Positions 31,589-45,100 of a stretch of 64,000 nt of DNA are shown in pieces. A program made the translations under genes and the position numbers. Each line of letters starts with the position of its first letter. Position 1 is the first letter of the stretch. This DNA is from Pyrus communis (lineage: Eukaryota; Streptophyta; Magnoliopsida; Rosales; Rosaceae), in the NCBI RefSeq assembly GCF_963583255.1, contig NC_084809.1, positions 8,009,215-8,073,214 of the forward strand. Reading direction: 5' to 3'. The notes under the pieces were generated by a model. That model was given only the letters and a program-made list of their open reading frames with translations. It was not told the origin of the DNA and did no database searches.

Positions 31589-32576
31589 ACGAATGGTTTC
31601 TTTAGAATGCATTGTTATTTTGTGTCGCATGGTTTCTTTTTAACAGGCCTAGTACCGGTAAAGTAATAGTTAGTTGTTTGAAGGGCAGTTATGATCTTTG
31701 AGATCGGCATAATTCATTTTTTCGTTTTTGAGATCTGAAATTAGTAGAAGTGGTCATGAGTTTCTCTACCGTCAATTATTTTGGTTATTCCGTAAAAATT
31801 TTCTATTAAATTTGGACTAAAATTAGAAAAATACTCTCAATTAATAAACATGGGCCAAAACGATTAGACAAAAATTAAGGGTATTTTTGTCATTTTATCC
31901 CCTTTCGATTAGGTTGCCACCTTTTTCCTTCTTATATTGTGAAACCCCTCCTGACTTCTCCATCACTTACCTCTCTCTATATCTCTTTCATTCACACACA
32001 CACACACACACACAAAAACTGTTGAGGTTGTTGCTTCGGATGGTGTTCTCCCGATTTGAAACCAGTTGGTTCCGTAGTTTTAGAATTCTGCTGATCACAA
32101 GGACTCCATCTCCATCATTGCACATGGGAATATAGAAAGTAAAGAGGAAAAGGGAAGCCGCGGGTTCTTGCTTTAGTTTATTTCTTGTGCGCTCAACCAT
32201 CTCCTGGTCAAGCTTTGGATGAGCTTCCAGTGTTGAGTTGTCACAAGTAGGTTTTTTTAGTCATAGCTAGATAGCCAAGATAGACGTCCGTCTCCTCGAT
32301 CAAATTCACCAGTATCCTGGTTGGAAAATGAAGAAGTAATCGAAGTGACAAATGGTGATGGTTGCGGAAACCGGAGAAAAAGTCGGTTACCTTTTGGATC
32401 ATAGAATGAATAAGTAGAATGAATAAGGAGAGGCCTGTTGATGACCGAGCCACTCTTATATTACTCCTTGTCTTACTACCCCTTGTCACTTAAAGGGCAA
32501 AGTCGCTGAAGCGAGTCTAAAGGCCAAAGAGTGATCTTTGAATGCTACTACGCATCTTTACTATTAGTATAGTGTA

Positions 32577-32861
32577 TTTAAGATATCATATCGCCCAGGG
32601 GAGTGATCCTTATATGTATATTCTCATCCCTACCTAGCACGAGGCCTTTTGGGAGCTCACTGGCTTCGGGTTCCGTAGGAACTCTGAAGTTAAGCGAGTT
32701 CGCGAGAGAGCAATCCCAGGATGGGTGACCCACTGAAAAGTTCTCGTGTGAGTTCCCAAAAACAAAACCGTGAGGGCGTGGTCGGGGCCCAAAGTAGACA
32801 ATATCGTGCTACGGTGGAGTCGAGCCCGGGATATGGCGGGGGCCCAGGCCAAGATGTGATA
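32577..32861 (+). mobile_element. Cassandra-type solo LTR, duplicated copy
   Basis: Counterpart of 15826-16116 with the same GTGTA flanks (32572-32576 and 32862-32866). The terminal TG has mutated to TT, and a few bases of the 5S-like part are missing. The identical flanks show that it was copied with the block and did not insert independently. Confidence 0.88.
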
Positions 32862-32967
32862 GTGTAAGGTAGGTTTCCTTATTCTAACGGAGATTTTTCA
32901 CGGAATGAACAAAGTGATTATGATGGACAATCTCATGCACATTTCTATTAATTTTAAATCTTAAAGG

Positions 32968-33430
32968 CCAAAATGAGAGCACTTCCAGTGTAGGAAGGTC
33001 CCCCATGGCAATTGGCAATTGAAAATATTGAAATGTGGTGTAAGGTGAGAGAAAATGGTAAGGTATTTATAAAAAATAAAAAAAATTATAATTAAAATTT
33101 TTTTTTCTTCTGATTTTTAATTAGTTTTAAAATTTTTATTAACTTAATTAATTTGGACCGTCGGATTACAAAAAATTTGAAATCCAACAGTCCAAAATGA
33201 GACATGTGGCCCACCCAAACATTTCTGATTTTTTTTCTTTTTCTAAATTTTTTTAAAACCGAACAAACTGGATTGTTGATCTGGAAATCAAACGGTCTAG
33301 ATTCAAAGTGATTGACTGGGGCTGACACGCGGGCCCTACCGCCTGAAATCTTGTCAGTAATGCACCCCCATGCGCAAGTGTTATGCACGCGCCTGACGCA
33401 AATTTTTTTATAACCTGACTGACGTTAGCC
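32968..33430 (+). mobile_element. MITE-like element, duplicated copy
   Basis: Counterpart of 16227-16690 within block A copy 2. Same AGAGCACTTCCAGTGTAG start and AT-rich body; right end uncertain. Confidence 0.45.
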
Positions 33431-33972
33431 TTGCATCACAAAGCCCTTGGACGCTCGGACCTTGGACTCCCGTCTCCCCTTTCCCACGGGCTCCCCCTTC
33501 ACCCAACTGCCCGAATAAGCTGGAACTAGTTTGAGTGGGGATGGGTTTGCTTTTGTTCCCTATCCACCAGGCTAAAGAGCATGCTGGATTTGCTCTGAGA
33601 AGTTATAACAGTCAAATCCCATTTTGGCTAAAAGAACAAAAAAAAAATTCACCGGTTTGACAAACTGGTTGACCTTTTTTCTCAACACAAAAATCCATCT
33701 AAAGCCCGCACGGACGCTCGTTTCTCTCTCCCAAACAAACCACTCCCCCCCTCCTCTCTCTCTCTCTCTCTCTGTGTTCCCAAAATCCTCCAAAGGCTGA
33801 GAGAAATCACCAGAGACAAGTAAGTCATCTTCTTCCCACTCTTCTCCTTCGAATTCTTTCTGGAAAATGCAAAATCTTCACCACTACATATTAAATTCTC
33901 AGAAAATTTTCGACAATATTCACAGGCTAGTAATTTGATTGATTAATTGATTGATTATTTTAGTTGATTAAG

Positions 33973-36900
33973 ATGATATCTTTGGCGGGTTTCGAGCCCG
34001 TAGCTGTTTCTCCTCAGAAACAAGACCCGGCATGGAAACACTGCCAACTTTTCATGAAAGACCAACCCAATGGGGTTAGAGTTGAGTTGAAAAAGTGTAT
34101 ATATTGCGGCAAGTTGTTTCAGGGTGGTGGGATTACTCGGCTTAAATCCCACCTTGCCGGTCGGAAGGGCAATGGCCTTACCTGTGATCAGGCCCCGCTG
34201 GATGTTAGAATCAATGTTGCAGAGTTTGGATGATGGGATTGCAGCGTTTAGGCAGAGGAAGAGTCGAATTGTTGCTAACCCGCATTGTAGTATTAGCGAA
34301 ATTGACGGTTCATTGGGCGAAAATGGAGAGTATAAATTGGTTGTAGGACACGATTCGAATGCGGTGGTGAATGATGAGGAGGCTGGTGGGATGAGTGGGA
34401 ATGGAGGAATTAGGTTAAGTGATAATTTGACGAATGTGCCCCTTGAAGTAGATAATTCTTACAGGAGTAATGCTCAGCAGGGATTAATTGGAGTACCCAA
34501 ATTGGATTTTTCGGTAGATGAAGAGGAAGATGGTGGGACAAGTGTTGATAGAAGAGAACGGCAGAGGGGTAGACCTTCAGGTGGTGCTACCTGTTCTGGT
34601 TCAGTTCATGCCGGTGTTACGAAATTGAGTAGTGTTTCAGCTCCTTTTCCTATTTCAGTAGGCAATGCTTTTCCCAATTCAAATTTATCGCAAAACAAAG
34701 AAGTTGGCATCAAACTGAATTTTTCAGTAGATCAGGAAGATGCTGGATTGAGTATTGATAGAAGAGTAAGGCGGAGGGGTAGACCTTCTAAAGCAGCAAC
34801 TGGTTCAGTTAATGCTGTTACGAAATTGAGTAATGCTTCACCTCCTGTTCCTATTACATTAGGTACTACTTTTCCCAATTCAAATTTGTTGGAAAATGAA
34901 GACGTTGGCGTAAGTAATACAAATGTGAGTGTGAAGAAGAGGGTAAGGGAAGAAAATGCTTTGGGGGCTGCGAATGATGGAACCATCGGCAATGATTACC
35001 AGGTAAAAAGGTTGAGCATTGAACAAATACATATGGCAATTGGTCGGTTTTTGTATGAAATTCAGGCTCCCCTGGATGCAGTGAAGAACTCTGTTTATTT
35101 CCAGCCAATGATTGACGCAATTGCCTCTGGGGGAAAGGAGACTGTGGCACCCTCATATGATGACATTCGGGGTTGGATGTTGAAGAATGCAGTTGAAGAG
35201 ATGAAGAGTGAAATTCAACAACACAAGGAAACTGGGGCAAGGACAGGTTGTTCTCTTCTAGTCAACCAATGGAATTCTGAAAAGGGTAGAACTTTGCTAA
35301 ATTTTGCAGTGTACTCTCCTGAAGGAACAATCTATTTGAAATCTGTGGATGCTTCTTACTTTATTTTTTCCCCAGATGCTTTGTTTGCATTTTTCAAGGA
35401 AGTGGTGGAAGAAATTGGAGTGGGACATGTTTTGCAAGTCATTACGAATACTGAAGAGCAATTTTCTGTTGTTGGGAAGAAGTTGATGGATACGTTCCCT
35501 ACCCTGTACTGGTCTCCCTGTTCCACTGCTTGCATAGATTCGATGCTCGAGGATTTCGGAAAAGTTGACTGGATAAATTCTGTAATTGAACATGCTAGAT
35601 CTATTACAAGATTTATCTACAAACACGTTGTCATTTTGAACATGATGAGAAGGTATACGTTTGGGAATGACATTGTTAGGCTGGGAGTATCTAGGTTTGC
35701 AACAAACTTTATGACGTTGAAACAAATGGCTGACCTTAAATATAATTTGCAGTCGATGGTTACTTCAAACGAGTGGACGGGCTGCCCCTTTTCTAAAACA
35801 CCAGAAGGATCGGCAGTGTTAGATATATTCAGTAATCAGTCATTTTGGTCTTCGTGCATTTTGATCACCCGTTTAACAAATCCGCTCTTGCGAGTTTTGA
35901 GAATTGTTGGTAGCCAGAAGAGGCCAGCGATGGGATATGTTTTTGCAGGGATGTATCGAGCAAAAGAAACAATCAAAATAGAACTTGTCAAGAAAGAAGA
36001 ATATAAGGTGTACTGGAACATTATAGATCACAGATGGAAAAAATTGTGGGATTTTCCCCTTCACGCGGCAGGATTTTACCTTAATCCCAAGTTCTTTTAT
36101 AGCTTCAAAGGAGACATGCATAATGAAATTGTGTCGAGGATGTTTGACTGCATAGAGAGATTGGTTCCTGATATAAAAGTCCAAGATGAAGTAATCAAAG
36201 AGATCAACATGTACAAAAATGCTGTTGGAGATTTGGGGAGGAATTTGGCAGTCCGAGCAAGGGACAATCTGCGTCCTGGTGAGAATAGTTCATTAGAATG
36301 CATTGTTATTTTGTGTCACATGGTTTCTTTAGTTACTTGGCTATACATGTAGACGAAAGGTAATTAAGCCATATTTTAACTCAGTTAACTTTTATGTAAT
36401 AGAATGATAGATATGATAAATTGCATAAAATATACCCTGACCATCTAATTTATTTATTTATTTTTAAAATTCGGTACGAGGGCTCCTATTTTTAGGATAT
36501 GCTGCAGAGAGTTTGGATGTTCTTGCATCTTTTGGCTCATTTCTTTGAACTCTCTGTTTGTCTTAGCTGAATGGTGGTCGACATATGGTGGTGGTTGCCC
36601 AAACCTTGCACGCTTGGCAATTCGTATTCTCAGTCAAACTTGCAGCTTAGTTCCGTGTCAGGAGAATCAGATTCCTTTCGAACAGTTGCACAAGACAAGG
36701 AACAGCGTAGAACAACAGCGGCTTAATGATCTTGTTTTCCTTCAATACAACCTCAAACTAAAACAGAAGTCAGTGGAAACCATAGGTTCTGTTGATTTGT
36801 ATTCCCAATGTTCTTTGGTCAAAGAAAACAGATGTTTTGCTAATCAACTGTCTTATAGGGTTCACACGCACAAAGAACAGAAGTACGTGGATCCTATATC

Positions 36901-37201
36901 ATTTGACCGCAACAGCATTGCCGAAGAGTGGGTAGCAGAGATGGAGATGCACCAAGAAGACACTGAAAATCCTGATTGGATGTCACTTGATCCCCCCTCT
37001 GAGAACTTGAGGCTTTTAGAACTTTCGGTTGATGAAGTTGAAGAATTGGGTTCAGGTAACTAAGTTTGTATGGTTTGTAATTTATCGTCGAAGATATAAT
37101 CTTTTCTACATCTTGAGTTAAACTGGACAGTTGGTCAATGTACAGGGTATGATGACAATGAAATTTTGAACGGATTGAAAGTGGTTAAAGAAGAATGTTA
37201 A
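33973..37201 (+). pseudogene. hAT-derived gene copy H3, frameshifted
   Basis: Near-complete copy of 17227-20457. Equivalent exons are 33973-36278, 36567-36768, 36859-37055 and 37146-37201. A 2-bp deletion at about 34212 (ATCGCAATG became ATCAATG) ends the BED-finger frame at 34233. An ATG created in place at 34214 could restart translation without the finger and would splice in phase to exons 2-4 (about 840 residues). The intron 2 donor changed from GTAAGT to GTCAGT, and that intron is open, so read-through would also be coding. It could be a finger-less paralogue; pseudogene is my first call. Confidence 0.82.
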
Positions 37202-37320
37202 ACACAGCGCTGTGAGCCGGCGGGACAGAATGCAAAGACAACATCTTTATGAGTTCACCACACCACCGCCACTTTCTTCAAGTACCTACGGGAAGCAAGG
37301 CACTTAGCAAACTTGCATGT

Positions 37321-37443
37321 CTAGAGATACTGCTCGGGCCAATTATATTCTTTCCCTGGCATTACTGCAGAGTGACGGAAATTAGAAGGAAAAATATGTG
37401 ACCGCGGCCAGCCTTCAGGGATGTGAATTGGTTGGGCAAGTTC
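37321..37443 (-). pseudogene. Orphan terminal exon, unidentified (copy 2)
   Basis: Same 123-bp exon as 20578-20700 with an intact TTGTTGCAG acceptor and a stop. The peptide starts ELAQPIHIPEGW and ends NWPEQYL. It is part of the duplicated flank and its family is unknown. Confidence 0.5.
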
Positions 37444-37806
37444 CTGCAACAAACAATTACAAGTAGGTAGTTTACATGGTAGAAAAATGGGGCTTTGTAG
37501 CTGACTTTTCAAAAATAGTTGCAGAACGAGTTTTCAGTTTTCAATTTTCAAAAAGAAATATAAAAACTGAAAATTAAATACTTATCAAACGGCCCTAAAG
37601 TAATTTCATTTTGGGATCCGACCATATGACTCGAAAACAACTGAGACCGTCCTCTTCTTTTCGTATCAACAAACGCACAAATTCTTATATTTCCGAAAGC
37701 ATCTGCAACCTAATATACAAACTAAATGCAAACTTGAATAATACATAACCATCTGTGTTTTGCTTTGCAAACAGCCAAGGGGATAGCAAAAACACAAAAA
37801 CTTGAT

Positions 37807-40800
37807 CTGGTATCGTTTCCCAAGAATGAGGCCGATGATCCCTGACACCACAGCCACTCCCACGATGAACTTAACACTTGGCATTGGGGAAGCCTCTGCC
37901 TTTCTTTTCGCTGCAGCCGCCTTAATGCTTTCAGCCTACAATTCGTCTGAGTCAGAAAGAATATTTAAAAGATGAATGTGCCCCGTTCTTTGGCTGCCCA
38001 AGAGCTTATCTGTGGATTTTTTTTTAGGGAAATTGATTTCTACCTCTTTTTGCAGTCGAGCTTCAGTTTTCACCAATTTCTCTTTGAGTTCCTTGAGAAA
38101 ATTTTGCAACAAAGTTCTCTCAGCAACCTCAGCGTTGAGATTTTCAACTCAGATCTTAAAGCAGCTTCTCCTGCTTTTTGTTCCTTGAGCTGTTCTTCAA
38201 GGTTGGATATCACTTGCTGGAGTTCCTTCTTAGTATTTTGATGCACTTCATTAAGCAGGCTGTTCTCATCTGTAAGCGAAGATATCTGTGGCAAACAGAT
38301 GTAACTTATAACCATAAAGCAACAGTATTTAGCCGCAAAATAATTACAAAAAAGTTTGGTGCAAACCTGAGATTGTAGTTTCTGCCCTTGAGAAGAATGC
38401 TTCTGCATTAAATCTTCAATAGTCCTTTTTGCAGCCTGAAGTTGTTCAACTGATTCATCATTCTCAGCAACAGCAGTGGAATATTTTGCTTCAAGGTCAC
38501 TTTGTTTGCACTCGTATGTAGACACATCTTCTTTAAGCTTTATATTTGCCTTAGCTAGTTTTCTGCTATCTTCTTCACAGTGAGCTGACTTGGTTTGCAG
38601 TTCCTTGAGAGAATTCTGCAATAAAGGCTTCTCAGCAACCTCAGCCTTGAGATTTTCAACCTCAGATTTTAAAGCAGCTTCTCCTGTTTTTTGTTCCTTG
38701 AGCTGTTCTTCAAGGTTAGATATCGCTTGCTGGAGTTCCTTCTTAGTATTTTGATGCACTTCATTAAGCAGGCTATTCTCATCCGTAAGCGAAGATATCT
38801 GTGGCAAATAGATGTAGCTAATAACCATAAAGCAACAACATTTAGCTGCAAAATAATTACAAAAAAGTTTGGTGCAAACCTGAGATTGTAGTTTCTGCCC
38901 TTGAGAAGAATGCTGCTGCTTTAAATCTTCAATTGTCCTTTTTGCAGCCTGAAGTTGTTCAACTGATTCATCCTTCTCAGCAACAGCAGTGGAATATTTT
39001 GCTTCCAGGTCACTTTGTTTGGACTCGTATGTAGACACATCTTCTTTAAGCTTTATATTTGCATCAGCTAGCTTTCTGCTCTCTTCTTCAAAGTGAGCTG
39101 ATTTGGTTTGCAGTTCGTTGAGAGAATTCTGCAATAAAGGCTTCTCAGCAGCCTCAGCCTTGAGATTTTCAACCTCAGATTTTAAAGCAGCTTCTCCTGT
39201 TTTTTGTTCCTTGAGCTGTTCTTCAAGGTTAGATATCGCTAGCTGGAGTTCCTTCTTAGTATTTTGATGCACTTCATTAAGCAGGTTGTTCTCATCGGTA
39301 AGCGAAGATATCTGTGGCAAACGGATGTAGCTAATAACCATAAAGCAATAGTATTTAGCCGCAAAATAATTACAAAAAAGTTTGGTGCAAACCTGAGATT
39401 CTAGTTTCTGCCCTTGAGAAGAATGCTGCTGCATTAAATCTTCAATAGTCCTTTTTGCAGCCTGAAGTTTTTCAACTGATTCATCCTTCTCAGCAATAGC
39501 AGTGGAATATTTTGCTTCAAGGTCAAGTTGTTTGGACTTGTATGTAGACACATCTTCTTTAAGCTTTTTATTTGCCTCAGCTAGTTTTCTGCTCTATTCT
39601 TCACAGCGAGCTAACTTGGTTTGCAGTTCCTTGAGAGAATTCTGCAAAAAAGGTTTCTCAGCAGCCTCAGCCTTGAGATTTTTAACCTCAGATTTTAAAG
39701 CAGCTTCTCCTGCTTTTTCTTCCTTGAGCTGTTCTTCAAGGTTGGATATCACTTGCTGAAGTTCCTTCTTAGTATTTTGATGCACTTCATTAAGCAGGCG
39801 GTTCTCATCCATAAGCGAAGATATATGTGGCAAACAGATGTAGCTAATGACCATAAAGCAACAATATTTAGCCGCAAAATAATTACAAAAAAGTTTGGTG
39901 CAAACCTGAGATTGTAGTTTCTGCCCTTCAGAAGAATGCTGTTGCGTTAAATCTTCAATAGTCTTTTTTGCAGCCTGAAGTTGTTCAACTGATTTGTCAT
40001 TCTTAGCAACGGCAGTGGAATATTTTGCTTCAAGGTCACTTTGTTTGGACTCGTACGTAGACACATCTTCGTTAAGCTTTTTATTTGCCTCACCTAGTTT
40101 TCTGCTCTCTTCTTCATAGTGAGCTAACTTGGTTTGCAGTTCCTTGAGAGAATTCTGCAATAAAGGTTTCTCAGCAGCCTCAGCCTTGAGATATTTAACC
40201 TCAGATTTTAAAGCAGCTTATCCTGCTTTTTATTCCTTGAGCTTTTCTTCAAGGTTGGATATCACTTGCTGGAGTTCCTTCTTAGTATTTTGATGCACTT
40301 CATTAAGCAGACGGTTCTCATCCATAAGCGAAGATATCTGTGGCAAACAGATGTAGCTAATAACCATAAAACAACAATATTTAGCCGCAAAATAATTACA
40401 AAAAAGTTTGGTGCAAACCTGAGATTGTAGTTTCTGCCCTTGAGAAGAATGCTGCTGCGTTAAATCTTTAATAGTCCTTTTTGCAGCCTGAAGTTGTTCA
40501 ACTGATTTGTGCTTCTCAGCAACGGCAGTGGAATATTTTGCTTCAAGGTCACATTGTTTGTACTTGCATGTAGACACATCTTCTTTAAGCTTTATATTTG
40601 CCTCAGCTAGTTTTCTTCTCTCTTCTTCAAAGCGAGCTGACTTGGTTTGCAGTTCCTTGAGAGAATTCTGCAATAAAGGTTTCTCAGCAACCTCATCCTT
40701 GAGAATTTTAACCTCAGATATTAAAGCAGCTTCTCGTGCTCTTTGTTCGTTGAGCTGTTCTTTAAGTTCAGATATCTCTCGCTGGAGCAGGACCTCGCGC

Positions 40801-41674
40801 ACAATTATCTGTGGCAAACAGATGTAGCTAATAACCATAAGGCGACAATATTTAACCGCAAAATAATTACAAAAAAGTTTAGTGCAAACCACTGGCAACA
40901 GAAATGCCATTAGCTTCCAAATCTCTCTGACTGAATGTTTCAATGGCTTATTGCAACTTTGTCTCAGCTTCCACAATGCGGGCTTCGGAAGCAAAATGAA
41001 GTTCTAAGGCTCTCGAGTGCTTATCTGTTAATTCTTCAACACTGCTCTTGTGCAAAGGCTTTGAACTGCATCGTAACAACATGTGTAAAAACAAGGAAGA
41101 GGATGCACCAAATCATTAGTGGGTAAAGTCTTTTGTTCCTTGAGCTGTTCTTCAAGGTTAGATATCGCCAGCTGGAGTTCCTTCTTAGTATTCTGATGCA
41201 CTTCATTAAGCAGGTTGTTCTCATCGGTAAGCGAAATATCTGTGGCAAACGGATGTAGCTAATAACCATAAAGCAACAGTATTTAGCCGCAAAATAATTA
41301 CAAAAAAGTTTGGTGCAAACCTGAGATTGTAGTTTCTGCCCTTGAGAAGAATGCTGCTGCATTAAATCTTTAATAGCCCTTTTTGCAGCCTGAAGTTGTT
41401 CAACAATTGTCTGTGGCAAACAGATGAAGCTAATAACCATAAGGCGACAATATTTAGCCGCAAAATAATTACAAAAAAGTTTGGTGCAAACCATTGGGCA
41501 CAAAAAATTCATTAGCTTCCAAATCTCTCTGACTGAATGTTTTAATGGCTTCTTGTAACTTCGTCTCAACTTCCACAATGGGGGCTTCGAAAGCAGAATG
41601 AAGTTCTAAGGCTCTCGAGTGCTTATCTGTTAATTCTTCAACACTGCTCTTGTGCAAAGGCTCTGAACTGCATC
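37807..41674 (-). pseudogene. Rearranged PICC-type coiled-coil gene, copy P3
   Basis: Tandem coiled-coil exons plus a fused terminal exon (37807-37935). In this copy the TAG stop after GLILGKRY has become CAG, so the frame runs on about 47 codons to 37666 and the membrane segment is no longer C-terminal. A one-base deletion near 38148 shifts the last coiled-coil exon, a TAG lies at 39594-39596 and a TAA at 40218-40220. The 5' side is doubled: one KSSVEEL exon piece at about 40915-41070 and another at about 41500-41674, with a short repeat unit between. It is multiply broken, hence a pseudogene. A golgin-like exon lies at 41801-41878. Confidence 0.85.
38286..40889 (-). repeat. 513-bp exon-intron tandem array, P3
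   Basis: Donor ends of the 81-bp introns are at 38366, 38879, 39392, 39905, 40418 and 40889, giving four exact 513-bp steps and one of 471 bp. Two further partial introns occur near 41240-41320 and 41411-41491 in the doubled 5' part. Confidence 0.93.
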
Positions 41675-41800
41675 CTAACAACATGTGTAAAAACAAGGAC
41701 GAGGATGCACCAACTCATTAGTGGGTAAAGTCTTTTGGCAGCGTCCCAACTCCAAACCAAAACAAAAATAAAAAGATGCCGGACAATTCGAAGATAATAC

Positions 41801-41878
41801 CTGGTGACTGGGAAGGCGACCGATCATCAAACTCACTAACAACCAGCTTTGCCCTTGGATAAACAACTTCAAACAAAT
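41801..41878 (-). pseudogene. Captured golgin-84-like exon 2 (copy 2)
   Basis: Same 78-bp exon as 27321-27398 with acceptor and donor kept. Substitutions change the conserved VVDPR to VVYPR and DDRSSSQ to DDRSPSQ, consistent with relaxed constraint. Confidence 0.6.
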
Positions 41879-42143
41879 CTGAGGCCAAAGGAAAAAGTTA
41901 CAAACTTTACACATCAAGGGCGCAAGAAATGTCGCGGTAATACAAGGAACTCTGACGTGGAGCATCTACAGGGATGATCTATATAGTAAACGATCGTATT
42001 CTATGGACCAGACCGAACTGACAATACTGGTTTGATACCAAAAAGAACACGATTGATCAAGGGCACATGCTAATATGAATAACTAGCCAGATTTCTCTGG
42101 CTCACTTTCATATCATATTCGCAGAATTCATGAAATGCGGATT

Positions 42144-45100
42144 TGATAGGAGCATATTTAGGCGACTTACTTAGCTTGTTTTCGTGCATTTATATTGTTA
42201 ATTCATAGTTGTTTTAGTAGTTTAAGCCATTTTCGTGTGTTTTTAGGTTCATATGGCTAAGGAAGCAAAAAGATGCATTTTGGAGCATTTTGGAGCAAAA
42301 TTGGGCTTGGAATGGATAGCATATGCTTGGAGCAAAAGGAATGGACGAAATTGAAGACCTAAAGACCTTTTGTTTGAGCAATATCAAGGAATCCTACCTA
42401 TTCTAGGTCACAAAACAATGTCCCTTCCAACATTGTTACCCTTGCCGTGTGTCCCTTGGTGTTTCCCTTCCTTGCCATGCAAGGAAGGGCCTTGTTTCCT
42501 GTTTTAAACCATTTAAACACATTCATTCATCTCCTTATCATAACCATACACTCATCTCCTTATCATAACCATACACTTATCACTTATCACAACAACAACC
42601 TTGCACATGCACTTCCCCCTTTAACAATCCCACACCTTGACATTATTCTTTCATCAACCCACCACAAATCCAACCTTGCCGTGCACTCCCACTTCATCAT
42701 TCCAGCTTTCCAACCTAATTCACATGCATTCCATCATTTAATTCACCCACATGCACTCATAATCATTCACACCTTGCAACCACATGCATTTCCAACCTAA
42801 TCACTCACCCACACAATCTGCCATCATTCACACAAACACCATCATTGCCGTGCATCCCATTCCATCTCCCATTTCAGATTGCATTCCATTCATTCCAGCC
42901 AAGCCACATGCACTCCCTTTAATTAAATTCAACCTAGCTGTCAAAGCACATGCACATTCACCCACATGCATTTCCACCCACATGCTCTCCCATTTCAGAT
43001 TGCATTCCCATTCACACACCAAAACCGTGCACATGCATTCCCCTTGTGCAATTCCAGCTTTCCACAACCAACCTAGCTGTCATTGCACATGCATTCATCA
43101 TCATTCCCCCTTGCATTTCAGCCACATGCACCCAAACTCCCCTTTGCCGTGCACTCCCATTGCATTTCCAGCCATTACACATGCATTTCCACCCACATGC
43201 ACTTTAATCATTCAATCACACCATCACACATTCACTCCCCCTTACCTTGCCGTGCATAACCCATCCAGATTTCCAGCATTCCACATGCTATTTCAGCCAC
43301 ATGCTTTCCCCTTTTGCATTTCCAGCTTTCCACCAAGTTCCTAGCTGTCATATTCCCTCTTTTTCACCTATAAATAAACACCCATTGCAGCCACAAGGGG
43401 GGTGATTCATTCACCACAGAAATAAGTCCTTTGTGCCAGAAATTCATCCATTGCCGTGCATTCTTCCCTCTCCAAAACACTATCCACCACTCCCCATCCA
43501 TTCATACACATTCACACCATCAAACTATCCTTAGACCTTGTGCTACAACAAAGAGGAAGAGAAGCGGGCCTAAACGTTCATACAATTCAAGTTTGAGTTG
43601 TTGGAATGTTTAGGTGTTTCTTTTCCTTTGAATTCAATGTTTAATTTCAATTCTCTTTGTTTTGTACGTATGAGGAACTAAACCCCCTTTGGCTAGGGGT
43701 GGATTCGAAATATATGTTTATGCTTGCATTTTGATTTGATTACTTCTAATTGCGTTTCATAAGTTGTGAATTCAATTTGTTTAACTGTTTGATTGATAAC
43801 TTATTTATGTATGCTTATTGAGAGTGCACACTTAATTTTCATGCATGAATATGACGCTAGAATATAAGTGAGTTTCACCTAATAGTTACGAACTTATATT
43901 CACAAGTAGTGGAGGTTGCTTATAAACAATCGCGTTAAATGAATTCTTGGCAAGAGTATCATGCATTCATAGTTACAATTGCCTCTTCAACACTTATAAT
44001 TTTCATAGAGCATAATGATCTCTCACTGTACCTCTTCTATGCATTCATGTTGAGGACCGTTGGAGAATGATTTGAATTGTCGCATGCATCATCCAATTCA
44101 TTGACATAAGGAAGATTTGAAGGTTAATTAGTGCATCACGGTTAACTTGGGGTGTTGAGAATTAATGGTTTATTGAAACGCAATTGGAAATCGTTTTATT
44201 ATGCAAGTGTAACATGTATGGAGATGAACCCCTTAGCTAGCTTTCCATCCATTCAATTCCATCAAATTCATCCTTCTTCTCTTGTTTCTGTTTTCATGTT
44301 TAATTTAACTTGTTGTTCAATTATGTTAAACATGTGGAACTAATTTCTTTTTAGTTAGAGGCGAATTTGAAGCCATGGACATATGTTGGTTATGATTTGA
44401 TTTACTCCAGTTATGAATTCATGAACTTTAGATGTGGTTTACTTTTCTGTTTTGATTAAGAACTTGTTTATGTATGTGGGTTGAGGGTCGACACTTAATT
44501 TGCATGCCTAAACTTGATGCTAGGATATAAGGGAATTTCACCTAATCGTTATGAACTTATATTCATGAGTAGTACAAATCGCTAGTCACGATTGTATTTA
44601 GTAAACCCTAGGCTGGATTAACATGCGTATTCCATAGTTATGAATGCCTAGTCGATGTTTATGATTTCCGTTGAACTTAATGATCTTTGTTGAATGTCTC
44701 TATCATGCGTATTCCATGGTTAGGGACTTTGATTAGGAATAATTTGGTTGTAATGTGTATCCCATTCAATCCAATGAATCTAGGGAAATCTGAAAGTTAA
44801 TTTAAGCGGACCTAATTAACTTGGAGCATTGTCATTCATCGTTTGTTGAAGTCATAACTGGGAATCAAATTATATGCATATGTTCATGTGTGGATAAGGA
44901 ACCCTCTAACTAGTTTCTCATCATTCTATTTCATCAATTTCGTTTTTACAATCTGTTTTAATTAGAATCTGTGCATTTAGTTTAAATTCGTCAAAACCAA
45001 TCCCCCATTTATTTTAAAGTGTTAGATTAGTTAGAAATACATTTAGTTTGTGTTTTTAAGAGTCTTGAGTCAAGTTACAACTTAATTTCGTCCAAATTTG

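Larger units (their letters stand above)
31636..37972. repeat. Segmental duplication block A, copy 2
   Basis: Direct repeat of 14890-21226 in the same orientation. It carries the same solo LTR with the same target duplication, the same leader and the hAT gene. The left junction is the TTTCTTTTTAACAGG overlap at about 31636, a few bases of microhomology with the end of H2. Confidence 0.9.

Noticed and set aside
42447..43344. His/Pro-rich secreted proteins
   Set aside because: The open frames come from a C-rich, G-poor, short-period repeat inside an LTR-like insertion. They overlap in several frames and lack coding signature.
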